This document shows, piece by piece, positions 44,435-53,945 of a stretch of 64,000 nt of DNA. The DNA comes from Streptomyces albidoflavus (GTDB lineage Bacteria > Actinomycetota > Actinomycetes > Streptomycetales > Streptomycetaceae), in assembly GCF_000719955.1 (NCBI RefSeq), contig NZ_JOII01000006.1, positions 310,001 through 374,000 on the forward strand, written 5' to 3'. The notes beneath the pieces were generated by a model, which was not told where the DNA came from, made no database searches, and was given only the letters and a program-made list of their open reading frames with translations. The translations under genes were made by a program, and so were the position numbers. The stretch's first letter is position 1; every line of letters starts with the position of its first letter.

Positions 44435-45265
44435 TCAGGCCGTGGCGGGCTCGGCGGCGGGCGGTGCGACAGGTTCCGCCTCGCGCTCGCGGGGGAGCGG
44501 CAGAGCCTCGCCCAGCACCTCGGTGAGATGCCGCTCGACGACCGGGAGCACCTCGGCGATGGTGACCTCGCGGCCCAGTTCCTGGGTGAGCGAGGCGACG
44601 CCCGCGTCCCGGATGCCGCAGGGGACGATCCGGTCGAACCAGGTGTTGTCCGGGTTCACGTTGAGCGAGAAGCCGTGCATGGTGACGCCCTTGGCGACCC
44701 GGATGCCGATCGCGGCGAGCTTGCGGTCCTCGTGGCGCTGGCCCGCGTTGGAGGGGGCGTACTCCGGACCGGCCAGGCGCGGGTCGAACTCGTCGTCGCC
44801 GCCCAGGCGCGGGTCGAGGTCGAGGGAGAGCCCGCCGAGCGCGGCGCGCTCCTCCTTCGGGGCGCCCAGCACCCAGACGCCGCTGCGGCCCTCGATGCGC
44901 GTGGTGGCCAGGCCCAGTTCGGCGCAGGCGCGGATCAGGGCCTCCTCCAGGCGGCGGACGTGGGCGACCACGTCGACCGGGCGGGGGAGCTTGAGGATCG
45001 GGTAGCCGACGAGCTGGCCCGGGCCGTGCCAGGTGATCTTGCCGCCGCGGTCCACGTCGATGACGGGGGTGCCGTCGAGCGGGCGCTCGCTCTCCTCGGT
45101 GCGCCGTCCGGCGGTGTAGACGGGCGGGTGCTCCAGGAGCAGGCAGGTGTCCGGGATCTCGTCGGCGAACCGGGCGGCGTGCACCCGGCGCTGCTCGTCC
45201 CACGCCTGCTGGTACTCCACCGCGTCCGCACCGAATCCCAGCCGGACGAACTGCACGTCACTCAC
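44435..45265 (-). CDS. lipB: Octanoyl-ACP:protein N-octanoyltransferase LipB, 276 aa
   Basis: Transfers octanoate from acyl carrier protein to lipoyl domains, the step before Lip[35 protein letters not shown] (catalytic Lys region) and VPCGI with the catalytic Cys at 216. GTG 45265. An insert of about 25 residues ([19 protein letters not shown], about 149-170) and a Pro/Ala C-terminal tail extend it beyond the E. coli form, as usual in Streptomyces. Confidence 0.96.
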   Translation of the reverse strand: MSDVQFVRLGFGADAVEYQQAWDEQRRVHAARFADEIPDTCLLLEHPPVYTAGRRTEESERPLDGTPVIDVDRGGKITWHGPGQLVGYPILKLPRPVDVVAHVRRLEEALIRACAELGLATTRIEGRSGVWVLGAPKEERAALGGLSLDLDPRLGGDDEFDPRLAGPEYAPSNAGQRHEDRKLAAIGIRVAKGVTMHGFSLNVNPDNTWFDRIVPCGIRDAGVASLTQELGREVTIAEVLPVVERHLTEVLGEALPLPREREAEPVAPPAAEPATA

Positions 45266-45469
45266 GGCCCGCACCTCCCTCGTTCGCGCGCACACCGCGC
45301 ATCCCGGCCACTGTACGACCCGCCGCCGGAAGTCAGGCGTCCGCCCGATACTCACACGATCGGATGAATGTGTGGCACACCTCACTGCGAGGGCCGCGCG
45401 GCCCGTTACATTCACGCCGTTCCATGAGGGCTGCTCCACGGGCCCGGAAGGCAGGAGACCGCACAGCAG

Positions 45470-46948
45470 ATGACGGACCGACCCCCTCAGCGCACCCCCA
45501 ACCGCCAGCTAGCCGCGCTCATCGCGGAGGCCGGGTTCTCCCATGCGGGGCTGGCCCGCCGCGTCGACCAGCTCGGTCTCGAACACGGGCTCGACCTCAG
45601 ATACGACAAGACCTCGGTGACCCGCTGGCTGCGCGGACAGCAGCCCAGGGGGACCACCCCGGCCCTGATCGCCGAGGTCTTCACCCGGCGGCTGGGGCGG
45701 CGGCTGACCGCCCAGGACCTCGGCCTAGACGCGTGCGCGCCGGTCTACGCCGGGCTGGAGTTCGCGGCCACCCCCGAGGAGGCCGTCGACATCGTCAGCG
45801 GCCTGTGGCGCAAGGACTCCGGCAGCCACACCGAACTGCGGAAGATCGCCTTCACCCCGGCGGGGCTGGTCGTCCCCAGCCGGGACTGGCTGATCGGCCG
45901 GGCCGACGACCGGGTCGGCCGCGGCGACCCCACCCCGGTCCCGGCCACCGTGCGCATCCCCGCGCAGGGCCGGCCCGTCCAGGCCGGGGCCCGGGCGGTC
46001 ACCGTCGCCCCGCGCCCCCGGCACCAGACCGAACGCGGCCCCGGCCAGCGCGTCTCGGCCGGCGACGTGGCGGCGCTCCGCTCGGTCGCCGACCTCTTCC
46101 GCTCCCTGGACCACGCCTACGGCGGCGGCCACGCCCGCCAGGCTCTCGTCCGCTACCTGGAGCACGAGGCCGAGCCGATGCTCCGCGGCCGGTACGGCGA
46201 GGCCACGGGGCGCCGCCTCTTCGCCGCCGCCGCCGACCTGACCCGGCTGGCCGGCTGGACCTCGTACGACATCGGGGCACACGGGCTGGCCCAGCGGTAC
46301 TTCGTGCAGGCGCTCCGGCTCTCGCAGGCGGCGGGGGACCGGGCGTACGGCAGTTACGTGCTGATCACCATGAGCCGGCAGGCGGTCTACCTGCACCACG
46401 GGCGGGAGGCGGTGCAGCTGGCCCGGGTCGCCCAGCAGGGGGTCGGGACGACGGCGCCGCCGGTGGTGCAGGCGCTGCTGCACGCCGTCGAGGCGCGCGG
46501 CCACGGGGTGCTCGGGGAGGGCAGGGCCTGCCAGACCTCGCTGGGGCGGGCCGAGCGGGCGCTGGAGGCGGCGCGGCCGGGGGACGACGTGCCGCACTGG
46601 GCGCAGTTCTTCGACGAGGCGCAGCTCGCCGACGAGTTCGCGCACTGCTACCGCGACCTCCAGCAGTACCGGCACAGCGCCCAGCACGCGGAACGCTCGC
46701 TCCAGCTCCGCCCGCACGGGTACGCCCGCAGCCGTCTCTTCTGCCGCGTCGTCCTCGCCTCCGCCCGCCTCGGCCTCGGCGAGCTGGACCAGGCCTGCGC
46801 CCTCGGCGCGGAGGCGGCGCAGCACGCGGCCGAGATGCGCTCGGCTCGCGCCGTCGAGTACGTCCGCGACTTCGAACGCCGCCTGGAGCCCTACCGGGAC
46901 GCGGCGGCGGTGCGCGGCTACCGCGACCGGGTGGCGGCGCTGCACTGA
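45470..46948 (+). CDS. HTH regulator with helical-repeat C-terminus (NsdA-like), 492 aa
   Basis: The N-terminus is an HTH-type module ([21 protein letters not shown], then [20 protein letters not shown]). The rest is alpha-helical with TPR-like pairs ([48 protein letters not shown]). This architecture is shared with Streptomyces regulators such as NsdA that affect development and antibiotic production. Assignment to a specific pathway is not possible. It diverges from lipB and is followed by a bidirectional terminator. Confidence 0.82.
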   Translation: MTDRPPQRTPNRQLAALIAEAGFSHAGLARRVDQLGLEHGLDLRYDKTSVTRWLRGQQPRGTTPALIAEVFTRRLGRRLTAQDLGLDACAPVYAGLEFAATPEEAVDIVSGLWRKDSGSHTELRKIAFTPAGLVVPSRDWLIGRADDRVGRGDPTPVPATVRIPAQGRPVQAGARAVTVAPRPRHQTERGPGQRVSAGDVAALRSVADLFRSLDHAYGGGHARQALVRYLEHEAEPMLRGRYGEATGRRLFAAAADLTRLAGWTSYDIGAHGLAQRYFVQALRLSQAAGDRAYGSYVLITMSRQAVYLHHGREAVQLARVAQQGVGTTAPPVVQALLHAVEARGHGVLGEGRACQTSLGRAERALEAARPGDDVPHWAQFFDEAQLADEFAHCYRDLQQYRHSAQHAERSLQLRPHGYARSRLFCRVVLASARLGLGELDQACALGAEAAQHAAEMRSARAVEYVRDFERRLEPYRDAAAVRGYRDRVAALH

Positions 46949-46953
46949 ACGGC

Positions 46954-46987
46954 GGCCGGGCGGGGGAGCACCGTCCCCCGCCCGGCC
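46954..46987. terminator. Bidirectional hairpin terminator
   Basis: Perfect 14-base stem (46954-46967 with 46974-46987), 6-base loop, between the convergent HTH regulator and GNAT genes. Confidence 0.85.
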
Positions 46988-46991
46988 GGCC

Positions 46992-47477
46992 TCAGAGCGC
47001 CCTGCCCATCAGCACGTCGTCCACGTACGTCCCGGCGACGAAGACCTCGCCCGGCAGCACGCCCTCGACGCGGAAGCCCTCGGAGGCGTAGAGGGCGCGG
47101 GCCGGGGCGTTGTGGCCGAGGACCCGCAGGGTGAGGCGGCGGGCGTCCTGGGCGCGGGCCTCGGCCACGCAGGCGCGGAGCAGGGCGCGGGCGACGCCCC
47201 GGCCGCGTGCCTCCTCGCGCACGGCGAGCCCCTGGATCTGGCGGACGTGGGCGAACGCCGGCAGCGGGACGGGGCGGCGGACGACGGCGTAGCCGAGAAG
47301 TTCGCCGTCCTCCTCGGCGACCAGGTGTTCGCGCGGGTCGCGGTGGCCGTCGAAGAAGGGGTCCGCGGGCGCCTTCGGCCGCTCGGTGACGGCGTGCAGC
47401 GGGGACCAGGTGGCGAAGTCGATCCGGGCGAGGTCCGCCCCGTCGCCGTGCCGGGCGGGGCGTATGAGTGGCCGCAT
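46992..47477 (-). CDS. GNAT family N-acetyltransferase, 161 aa
   Basis: Acetyl-CoA binding core GLAVREEARGRGVARALL with the R-x-x-G-x-A signature, followed by LRVLGHNAPARALYASEGF. Substrate unknown; RimI-like fold. ATG 47477 gives MRPLIRPARHGD, a typical start; an extension to 47498 adds only seven residues. It diverges from the epimerase gene with about 50 bases between starts. Confidence 0.88.
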   Translation of the reverse strand: MRPLIRPARHGDGADLARIDFATWSPLHAVTERPKAPADPFFDGHRDPREHLVAEEDGELLGYAVVRRPVPLPAFAHVRQIQGLAVREEARGRGVARALLRACVAEARAQDARRLTLRVLGHNAPARALYASEGFRVEGVLPGEVFVAGTYVDDVLMGRAL

Positions 47478-47527
47478 GGCGGCACTCTGCCATGTCACCG
47501 GTGTGGCGGGCGGTCCGGGTGGTCATG

Positions 47528-48427
47528 ATGAGCCGTATGCGGATCGCGGTCGCCGGCTCCTCCGGCCTCATCGGAACAGCGCTCACCCACTCCCTGCGGA
47601 CGGACGGCCACGAGGTGGTGCGGCTGGTCCGCCGCCCTGCCCGGGACGCCGACGAGGTCCAGTGGGACCCGAAGGAGGGCCGGGTCGAGACGGCGGGGCT
47701 CGTCGGCTGCTCGGCCGTGGTCAACCTGGCCGGCGCCGGCATCGCCGACCACCGCTGGACCGACGCCTACAAGCGCGAGATCCGCGACAGCCGCGTCTGG
47801 GGCACCGCCACCCTCGCCGAGGCGATCGCCTCCCTGGACACCCCGCCCGACGTCTTCGTCAACGCCAGTGCCATCGGCTTCTACGGCGACACCGGCGACC
47901 GGGCCGTCGACGAGAGCGCCCCGCCCGGATACGGCTTCCTGCCCACCGTCTGCGTGGAGTGGGAGGAGGCGGCGGCCGCGGCCGAGGAGGCCGGGGTGCG
48001 CACCGTCTTCCCCCGCACCGGGCTGGTGGTCTCGGCGAAGGGCGGCGCCTGGGCCAAGCTCTTCCCGCTCTTCCGGGCCGGGCTCGGCGGCCGGGTCGGC
48101 GACGGCCGCCAGTACTGGAGCTACATCGCGCTCCAGGACCACGTCGCGGCCCTGCGCCACCTCATCGACACCGAGGAACTCTCCGGTCCGGTCAACCTCA
48201 CCGCTCCCCGCCCGCTCACCAACCGCGAGGTGACCGCCGCCATGGGCCGGGTGCTGCGCCGCCCCACGCCCTTCCCCGTCCCGGCCGCCGCCCTCAAGCT
48301 GGTCCTCGGCGAACTCTCCGGCGACGTGCTGGCGAGCCAGCGCGTGGTCCCCGCCCGGCTGCTGGAGTCCGGGTTCGCGTTCCGGTACCCGGGGATCGAC
48401 GACACCCTGAGGGCCGCCCTCCGCTGA
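47528..48427 (+). CDS. TIGR01777-type NAD-dependent epimerase (SDR39U1 family), 299 aa
   Basis: SDR protein with nucleotide motif AGSSGLIGTAL, VVNLAGAGIADHRWTDAYKREI, VNASAIGFYGD (the Tyr site) and the C-terminal DUF1731-like RPTPFPVPAAALKLVLGEL. Biological role unsettled. Three ATGs (47525, 47528, 47537) are possible; 47537 gives the family-typical MRIAVAG but none has a clear binding site. Commonly lies beside lipA/lipB in actinobacteria. Confidence 0.9.
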   Translation: MSRMRIAVAGSSGLIGTALTHSLRTDGHEVVRLVRRPARDADEVQWDPKEGRVETAGLVGCSAVVNLAGAGIADHRWTDAYKREIRDSRVWGTATLAEAIASLDTPPDVFVNASAIGFYGDTGDRAVDESAPPGYGFLPTVCVEWEEAAAAAEEAGVRTVFPRTGLVVSAKGGAWAKLFPLFRAGLGGRVGDGRQYWSYIALQDHVAALRHLIDTEELSGPVNLTAPRPLTNREVTAAMGRVLRRPTPFPVPAAALKLVLGELSGDVLASQRVVPARLLESGFAFRYPGIDDTLRAALR

Positions 48428-48612
48428 CCCGTCCGTCCCACCGGGGGGCGCTCATGGCACGCGGTGTGCGACCGGCGTACGACCGTGCCCGCCGTGTGCG
48501 CCTCTGCCCGCGTCCCCGGACCGCTTCTAGGCTCGAACCTCGCACTCGGGTATTCCCAACGCGCGTCGGGGGCATGAGCCCCCCACGGATCGCCCAATCT
48601 CGGGGAGGGCAC

Positions 48613-49941
48613 GTGAGTGAGCCCGGACAGGAAGCGGACGTCGTGATCGTGGGCGCGGGGGTCGCCGGACTCGCCGCCGCCCATGCGCTGACCAGCGCCG
48701 GAGTCGGCGTCACGGTGCTGGAGGCCGCCACACGGGTGGGCGGCAGGATGGCCACCGAAACCCTGGACGGCTACCGGCTGGACCGGTTCGGGCAGCCGCT
48801 CCTCACCACCTGGCCCGAGGCGGCGGCCCCGCTCCTCGACGGCTTGGAGCTGTGCGAGTTCGCCCCCGGCGTGCTCGTCCACAGCCAGGGACGGCGGACC
48901 CGTACCGGCGAACCCGGGAGCGCGAGGGGTGCACTCAGTGCCGCACGCGCCCGGGCGAGCGCCCCCCGACGGGTGCCCCGGCAGGGCGGCCCCGAACGGC
49001 CCCGGGTCACCACCGCCGTCGACGGCGCCCGGCTCGGCTCCGCCCTCGCCCGCCTCGCCGCCACCTCCGAGGAGCGTCTCGCCGCGCGGCCCGAGCGCAG
49101 CGCCGCCGAGGCCCTCGCCCTGCGCGGCCTCTCCGCCCGTACCCTCGACGGCTTCGTGCGGCCCCTGCTCACCGCCCTCCTCGGCGACCCGGAGCTGACC
49201 ACCTCCAGCCGGATCGCCGACCTCACCCTGCGCGGCTACGCCCGCAGCAGCCTCGGCGTGCCCGCCGGCGGAGCCGACGCGCTGCCCCAGTACCTCGCCG
49301 ACGCCCTGCCCGCGGGCACCGTCCGCACCGGCGTGCACGTCACCGCCGCCTCCATCGACTCCGTCACCACCAAGGAGCACGGCACCTTCGGCTGCCGCGC
49401 CCTGCTGCTCGCCACCGGCGCCCGCGCCGCCGCCGAACTCCTGCCCGGGCTGCGGGTGCCCCGCTTCCACTCGGTCACCGTGCTCCACCACGCCGCGCCC
49501 GCCCCGCCGCCCACCGGCAGCGCCCTCGTCCTGGACGCCGACCGGAGCGGCCCCGTCGCGTGGTCGGCGGCGCTCAGCGAGGTCGACCCGTCGCGCGCCC
49601 CGCGCGGGCGCGCCCTCATCTCCTCGACCGTGCTGGACGCGCCCCCGGACGGCCTCGACGCGGAGGTCCGCGCCCAGCTCGCCCGCATGTACGGCACCTC
49701 CACCGCCGGCTGGGAACTGCTCGCCGCCCACCACGATCCCGAGGCGGTCCCCGCGATGACCCCGCCGCACGACGCCCGCAGGCCCGTCCGCGTCCTGGAC
49801 GGCCTCTACGTCTGCGGCGACCACCGCGACACCAGCTCGGTGCACGGCGCCCTCACCTCCGCCCACCGGGCCGCCCGCGAGATCCTCACCGACTTCGGCC
49901 TCCTGCCGCCCGCCCCCGACGTCACCCACGCGGCGGCCTGA
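48613..49941 (+). CDS. FAD-dependent oxidoreductase, amine oxidase/protoporphyrinogen oxidase-like, 442 aa
   Basis: Flavoprotein with VVIVGAGVAGLAAAHAL (FAD motif, about 9-25), VLEAATRVGGRM (about 35-46) and the C-terminal FAD element LYVCGDHRDTSSVHGALTSAHRAA. The segment about 100-140 is low-complexity Ala/Arg and unlike the rest. GTG 48613 has GGGGAGGG at a short spacer. Substrate not predictable. It is preceded by about 185 bases without a gene. Confidence 0.88.
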   Translation: MSEPGQEADVVIVGAGVAGLAAAHALTSAGVGVTVLEAATRVGGRMATETLDGYRLDRFGQPLLTTWPEAAAPLLDGLELCEFAPGVLVHSQGRRTRTGEPGSARGALSAARARASAPRRVPRQGGPERPRVTTAVDGARLGSALARLAATSEERLAARPERSAAEALALRGLSARTLDGFVRPLLTALLGDPELTTSSRIADLTLRGYARSSLGVPAGGADALPQYLADALPAGTVRTGVHVTAASIDSVTTKEHGTFGCRALLLATGARAAAELLPGLRVPRFHSVTVLHHAAPAPPPTGSALVLDADRSGPVAWSAALSEVDPSRAPRGRALISSTVLDAPPDGLDAEVRAQLARMYGTSTAGWELLAAHHDPEAVPAMTPPHDARRPVRVLDGLYVCGDHRDTSSVHGALTSAHRAAREILTDFGLLPPAPDVTHAAA

Positions 49942-50043
49942 GACGCCACTCCGGCACGCCCGCCGTTTGCGGCCCGGCGCTCGGCGTAGAACGCTGGAGG
50001 CCGGGCCGTCCGGCCCGATGGGCCGGAGCCGGGGAGTACCGGA

Positions 50044-51312
50044 GTGGCGAGGACCGCCGTGTGGAGCCGACGGGGTGACGAACCCCGCTGGATGAGCGGT
50101 GCCCCCGCGCCCGCCTGGCTGCGGTGGCTGCCGGTGGGGCTGCTGATCCTCATCCCGCTCCTCCAGATCCTGGTGGAACGGCCGGTCGACCTCGGCTTCC
50201 TGCTCGGCGCCATCCCGCCGCTCGCCACCCTCGGCTACGGGCCGCTGGGCACCACCCTCTTCTCCGCCGCCGTCCTGGTGCTGCTCAACATCTCCGAGGT
50301 CAACCTGGACCGGCCCGGCCAGGGCGACCTCATCGTCGTCACCTTCGTGGCGCTGCTCAGCATCGCCATCTCCTGGATGCGCCGGCGCCGCGCCGCCCAG
50401 ATCACCACCATCCGCACCGTCGCCGAGGCAGCCCAGCTCGCCGTCCTGCCCCCGCTGCCACCCCGCGTCGACGGGGTGCGCTGCGCGGGCCTGTACCGCC
50501 CGGCCCAACGCGGCACGCTGGTCGGCGGCGACCTCTTCGACGTACGGCGCGGCCCCTACGGCGTCCGCGCCCTCGTCGGCGACGTACAGGGCCACGGCAT
50601 CGCCGCCGTCGGCACCGTCACCGCGATCCTCGGTGCCTTCCGCGAGGCCGTCCTCGACGAGGAGGAGCTGGCCGGGGTGGCGGCCCGGCTCGACCGGCGG
50701 CTGGTGGTCGACGCCGAGGACGCGGCGGCCGGGGCCATCACCGTCGCCCGGGTCCCCGAGGGCGACCCCGACAGCGTCGTGGGCGAGCCGCCCGCCGGAC
50801 AGCGCTCCGACCCCACCTCCGGCGAACTCTTCGCCACCGCCCTGCTGCTGGAGTTCCGCCCGCACTCCGGCGAGGTCCGCGTGGTCTCCTGCGGCCACCC
50901 CGCGCCGGTCCTGCTGCGCGGCACCACCGCCCACGAGATCGAGGTCCAGCCCGCGCCGCCGCTCGGCCTCGGCATCGCGGGCCTCGCCCGGCCCGTCGAG
51001 CGCGCCGTCCCCCTCCAGCCGGGCGACCGCGTCCTCGCCGTCACCGACGGCGTCACCGAGGCACGCAACGACGCCGACGCCTTCTACCCGCTGGTCGACC
51101 GGGCCGCCCAGCTCGCCGCCGAGGACCCCGCCGAACTGATCGCCGCCATCTGGCGCGACCTCGTCGCCTACGCCCGCACCATCGACGACGACGTCGCCCT
51201 GCTCGTCTTCGCCCCCGACCCCGAGGGCGAGGAGCCCGACACGGGCACCGTCACCGGCGAGGTGCTGGACACCCGGGAGGGCACGAACAAGGAGGCCCGC
51301 GGCGAGGGCTGA
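50044..51312 (+). CDS. SpoIIE/RsbU-type PP2C serine phosphatase with N-terminal membrane domain, 422 aa
   Basis: Three or four membrane segments in the first 115 residues (WLRWLPVGLLILIPLLQILV; LGTTLFSAAVLVLLNI; LIVVTFVALLSIAISW), then a PP2C-type domain: YRPAQRGTLVGGDLFDV, VGDVQGHGIAAVGTV, SCGHPAPVLLR, AVTDGVTEARN and DDDVALLVF with the metal-binding Asp residues. Such proteins dephosphorylate anti-sigma-antagonists; no antagonist or anti-sigma gene is adjacent. GTG 50044. Confidence 0.9.
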   Translation: MARTAVWSRRGDEPRWMSGAPAPAWLRWLPVGLLILIPLLQILVERPVDLGFLLGAIPPLATLGYGPLGTTLFSAAVLVLLNISEVNLDRPGQGDLIVVTFVALLSIAISWMRRRRAAQITTIRTVAEAAQLAVLPPLPPRVDGVRCAGLYRPAQRGTLVGGDLFDVRRGPYGVRALVGDVQGHGIAAVGTVTAILGAFREAVLDEEELAGVAARLDRRLVVDAEDAAAGAITVARVPEGDPDSVVGEPPAGQRSDPTSGELFATALLLEFRPHSGEVRVVSCGHPAPVLLRGTTAHEIEVQPAPPLGLGIAGLARPVERAVPLQPGDRVLAVTDGVTEARNDADAFYPLVDRAAQLAAEDPAELIAAIWRDLVAYARTIDDDVALLVFAPDPEGEEPDTGTVTGEVLDTREGTNKEARGEG

Positions 51313-51327
51313 CGCCCGCCGCGGGCC
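51294..51327 (+). terminator. Hairpin overlapping the phosphatase stop codon
   Basis: Perfect 11-base stem (51294-51304 with 51317-51327); the TGA lies in the loop. It is between the convergent phosphatase and DUF4240 genes. Confidence 0.6.
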
Positions 51328-51342
51328 CGGAGCAGCGCCCCC

Positions 51343-51861
51343 TCACGCCGTGAAGCGGTCCCAGAGCCGGGGGAAGCGGACCGCCAGCGCGTCGTCGTCC
51401 TCCAGGTCGATCGGCGTGCCCGAGGGGTCCACCGGCGCCGGCGCGATCCCCAGGTCCGGGGTGTCGGCGCCGGTGAGCTGCTCGTACGCCTCGTCGGCCG
51501 CGTACCCCAGCTCCTCGCCGTCCCCGTCGATCTCGTCGTCGAAGGGGCCCAGCAGGTCCGCCAGGTCGTCCGGCTCGTGCAGGGCGCCCTCGAAGACCTC
51601 CCGGCCCTGGCCGATCAGCCAGCACCGGAAGTAGTCGAAGGCGTCGTCGCTCGCGCCGTCCAGCAGCACCCACGCCGCGCCCCACAGCTCCCAGGTGTAG
51701 GCGCGGTTGTAGCGGGCCTCGAAGTGCCGCGCGAAGTCCAGGACGGCCTCCGGGTCCGCGTCGAGCAGCCGTTCCACCAGCAGCTCCGCGTGGGCCTGCG
51801 GATCGCCGCCGGCGCGCTCCCGCGTCGTGTCGATGATCTCCCAGAACTCCGTCTCGTCCAT
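51343..51861 (-). CDS. DUF4240 domain protein, 172 aa
   Basis: Begins MDETEFWEIIDTTRERAGGD and has YNRAYTWELWGAAWVLLDGASDDAFDYFRCWLIGQGREVFEGAL, the hallmark of DUF4240, a family related to the WGR/plant-type unknowns often encoded in Streptomyces. Strongly acidic C-terminus. Function unknown. It is divergent from the SDR gene. Confidence 0.9.
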   Translation of the reverse strand: MDETEFWEIIDTTRERAGGDPQAHAELLVERLLDADPEAVLDFARHFEARYNRAYTWELWGAAWVLLDGASDDAFDYFRCWLIGQGREVFEGALHEPDDLADLLGPFDDEIDGDGEELGYAADEAYEQLTGADTPDLGIAPAPVDPSGTPIDLEDDDALAVRFPRLWDRFTA

Positions 51862-52007
51862 CACGGCTCCAGCATCGTCCCTGGCGCCCGGCGCCGCACG
51901 TCCGGACGGCACGGTTCCCCCGCCCGTGGTGAACAGGGGCGCGACGCACCGCCGTACGGGCGAAAACCCGACGGAGGGTGTCGCCTTTGCGTGCCAGGGT
52001 CGGACCC

Positions 52008-52952
52008 ATGACCCACTCCGCATCCGTCCCCGCCGCCTCGCCCACCGCCCTCGAAGGCCGCGTCGCCCTCGTCGCCGGAGCCACCCGGGGCGCCGGCCGC
52101 GCCTTCGCCGTGGAACTCGGCTCCGCCGGGGCCACCGTCTACGTCACCGGGCGCACCACCCGCGACAAGGTCTCCGAGGTCGGCCGCGCCACCGAGACCG
52201 TCGAGGAGACCGCCGCCCTGGTCACCGAGGCCGGCGGCGAGGGCATCGCCGTCCCCACCGACCACCTCGACCCCGAGCAGGTCCGCCGGCTCGCCGCCCG
52301 CGTCGAGGCGGACCACGGGCGGCTCGACATCCTGGTCAACAACACCTGGGGCGGCGAACACCTCATCCCCTTCGGCCGCGCCCTGTGGGACACCCCGCTC
52401 GACGAAGGGCTGCGGATGCTCGACCTCGGCGTCCGCTCCCACCTCATCACCGCCTCCCTGCTGCTCCCGCTCCTCATCCGCCACCCCGGCGGCCTGCACG
52501 TCGAGGTCACCGACGGCAGCGCCGAGACCAACCGGCGCTTCCGCGAGAACGTCTTCTTCGACCTCGCCAAGTACGCCCCCATCCGCATGGCCCTCGGCCT
52601 CGCCCGCGACCTGGAACCGCACGGCTCCACCGCCGTCTGCGTCACCCCCGGCTTCCTCCGCTCCGAGCAGATGCTCGACGGCTTCGGCGTGACCGAGGAG
52701 AACTGGCGCGACGCCCTCACCGAAGAGCCCCACTTCGCCGTCGCCGAGTCACCCGCCTACGTCGCCCGGGGCGTCACCGCCCTCGCCGCCGATCCCGGCC
52801 GCGCCCGCTGGAACGGCCGGTCGGTCACCAGCGGCACCCTCGCCGAGGAGTACGGCTTCACCGACACCGACGGCTCCTCGCCCGACGGCTGGCGCTACTT
52901 CGAGGAGGTCGTCTTCGGCGGCAAGGAGGCCGGCCCGGAGAGCTACCGCTGA
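52008..52952 (+). CDS. Short-chain dehydrogenase with apparent Tyr-to-Phe change at the active site, 314 aa
   Basis: SDR fold: ALVAGATRGAGRAFAVEL (TGxxxGxG type, about 24-41), DILVNNTWGGEHLIPFG, and CVTPGFLRSEQML. At the catalytic YxxxK position the sequence is FFDLAK, giving Phe184 and Lys188; the subfamily normally reads F/L-Y-DLAK there (from memory). If aligned correctly the catalytic Tyr is missing, suggesting altered or lost activity. No frameshift is seen. Confidence 0.88.
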   Translation: MTHSASVPAASPTALEGRVALVAGATRGAGRAFAVELGSAGATVYVTGRTTRDKVSEVGRATETVEETAALVTEAGGEGIAVPTDHLDPEQVRRLAARVEADHGRLDILVNNTWGGEHLIPFGRALWDTPLDEGLRMLDLGVRSHLITASLLLPLLIRHPGGLHVEVTDGSAETNRRFRENVFFDLAKYAPIRMALGLARDLEPHGSTAVCVTPGFLRSEQMLDGFGVTEENWRDALTEEPHFAVAESPAYVARGVTALAADPGRARWNGRSVTSGTLAEEYGFTDTDGSSPDGWRYFEEVVFGGKEAGPESYR

Positions 52953-52967
52953 GCCGGACGCACCCCG

Positions 52968-53945
52968 CTACCCGTACAGCCCCGCCATCCGCCGCGCCGC
53001 CTCCCCGAGGCGTTCCCGCAGCCACGGCGGGGCCACCACCTCCGCCTCCGGGCCGAGTCCCAGCAACTGGTCGAAGGCGACCTCCAGGGACTCCACCGGC
53101 AGCACCACGTCCTCCACCCACTCCGTCGCGTCCTCCCGCCACCCGGCGGCCTCCAGCGCCTCCCGGGCCGCGCGAGGGTCGGTCACCCGCGGCAGTTTCC
53201 CGGCCCCGGCCGGACTGAGCCGCAGGCTGATCTCCTCCCGCAGCAGCGAGCGGGCGAACTCCTCGGCCCGCGCCCGCCAGAACTCCGCCAGGTCGAACCC
53301 GGTGTCCCGCGTGAACCGCGTCCCGTGCTCCCGCACCCCGGTGAACCGGTCCACCCGGTAGACCCGCGCCTGCCCCGCCCCGTCGGCCCGCGCGCACAGG
53401 TACCAGACACCCGCCTTCAGGACCAGGCCGTACGGCTCCAGCTCGCGGCTCACCTCACGGTCCCCGCGCCGGTACGTGGCCGCCACCCGCCGGTCGTCCC
53501 AGACCGCCTCGGCCAGCGGGGCCAGCAGCTCCGGCGCCTCGGGGCGGGTGTACCAGGCCGGCGCGTCCAGATGGAACCGCCCGCCCACCGCCCGCGACGC
53601 CTCCCGCACCGGCGGGGCCAGCGCCGCCGACACCTTCAGCCGCGCCGCCGACGCCGCCTCGCCGAGCCCCATCTCCCGCAGCGCCCCCGGCACCCCCGAC
53701 AGGAACAGCGCCTGCGCCTCCTCCGGCGCCAGCCCGGTGAGCCCCGTCCGGTACCCCCCGACCAGCGCGTACCCTCCGGCCCGCCCCCGCTCCGCGTAGA
53801 CCGGGATGCCCGCCTCGGAGAGCGCCTCCGCGTCCCGCGCGACCGTCCGCTCGCTCACCCCCAGCTCCCCGGCCAGCTCGGCGGCGGTCATCCGGGGGCG
53901 GGACTGGAGCAGCAGGACCATACGGATCAGACGGGCGGCACGCAT
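52968..53945 (-). CDS. HTH/WYL-domain transcriptional regulator (YafY-like), 325 aa
   Basis: The N-terminal winged helix (LIRMVLLLQSRPRMTAAELAGEL, SERTVARDAEALSEAGIPVY) leads to a WYL ligand-sensing domain (EPYGLVLKAGVWYLCARADG, VYRVDRFTGV) and a WCX-type C-terminus. WYL proteins sense nucleic acid or nucleotide-like ligands in several systems. Its ATG overlaps the TGA of the upstream VOC gene (ATGA), so it probably regulates that gene or its own operon. Confidence 0.9.
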   Translation of the reverse strand: MRAARLIRMVLLLQSRPRMTAAELAGELGVSERTVARDAEALSEAGIPVYAERGRAGGYALVGGYRTGLTGLAPEEAQALFLSGVPGALREMGLGEAASAARLKVSAALAPPVREASRAVGGRFHLDAPAWYTRPEAPELLAPLAEAVWDDRRVAATYRRGDREVSRELEPYGLVLKAGVWYLCARADGAGQARVYRVDRFTGVREHGTRFTRDTGFDLAEFWRARAEEFARSLLREEISLRLSPAGAGKLPRVTDPRAAREALEAAGWREDATEWVEDVVLPVESLEVAFDQLLGLGPEAEVVAPPWLRERLGEAARRMAGLYG

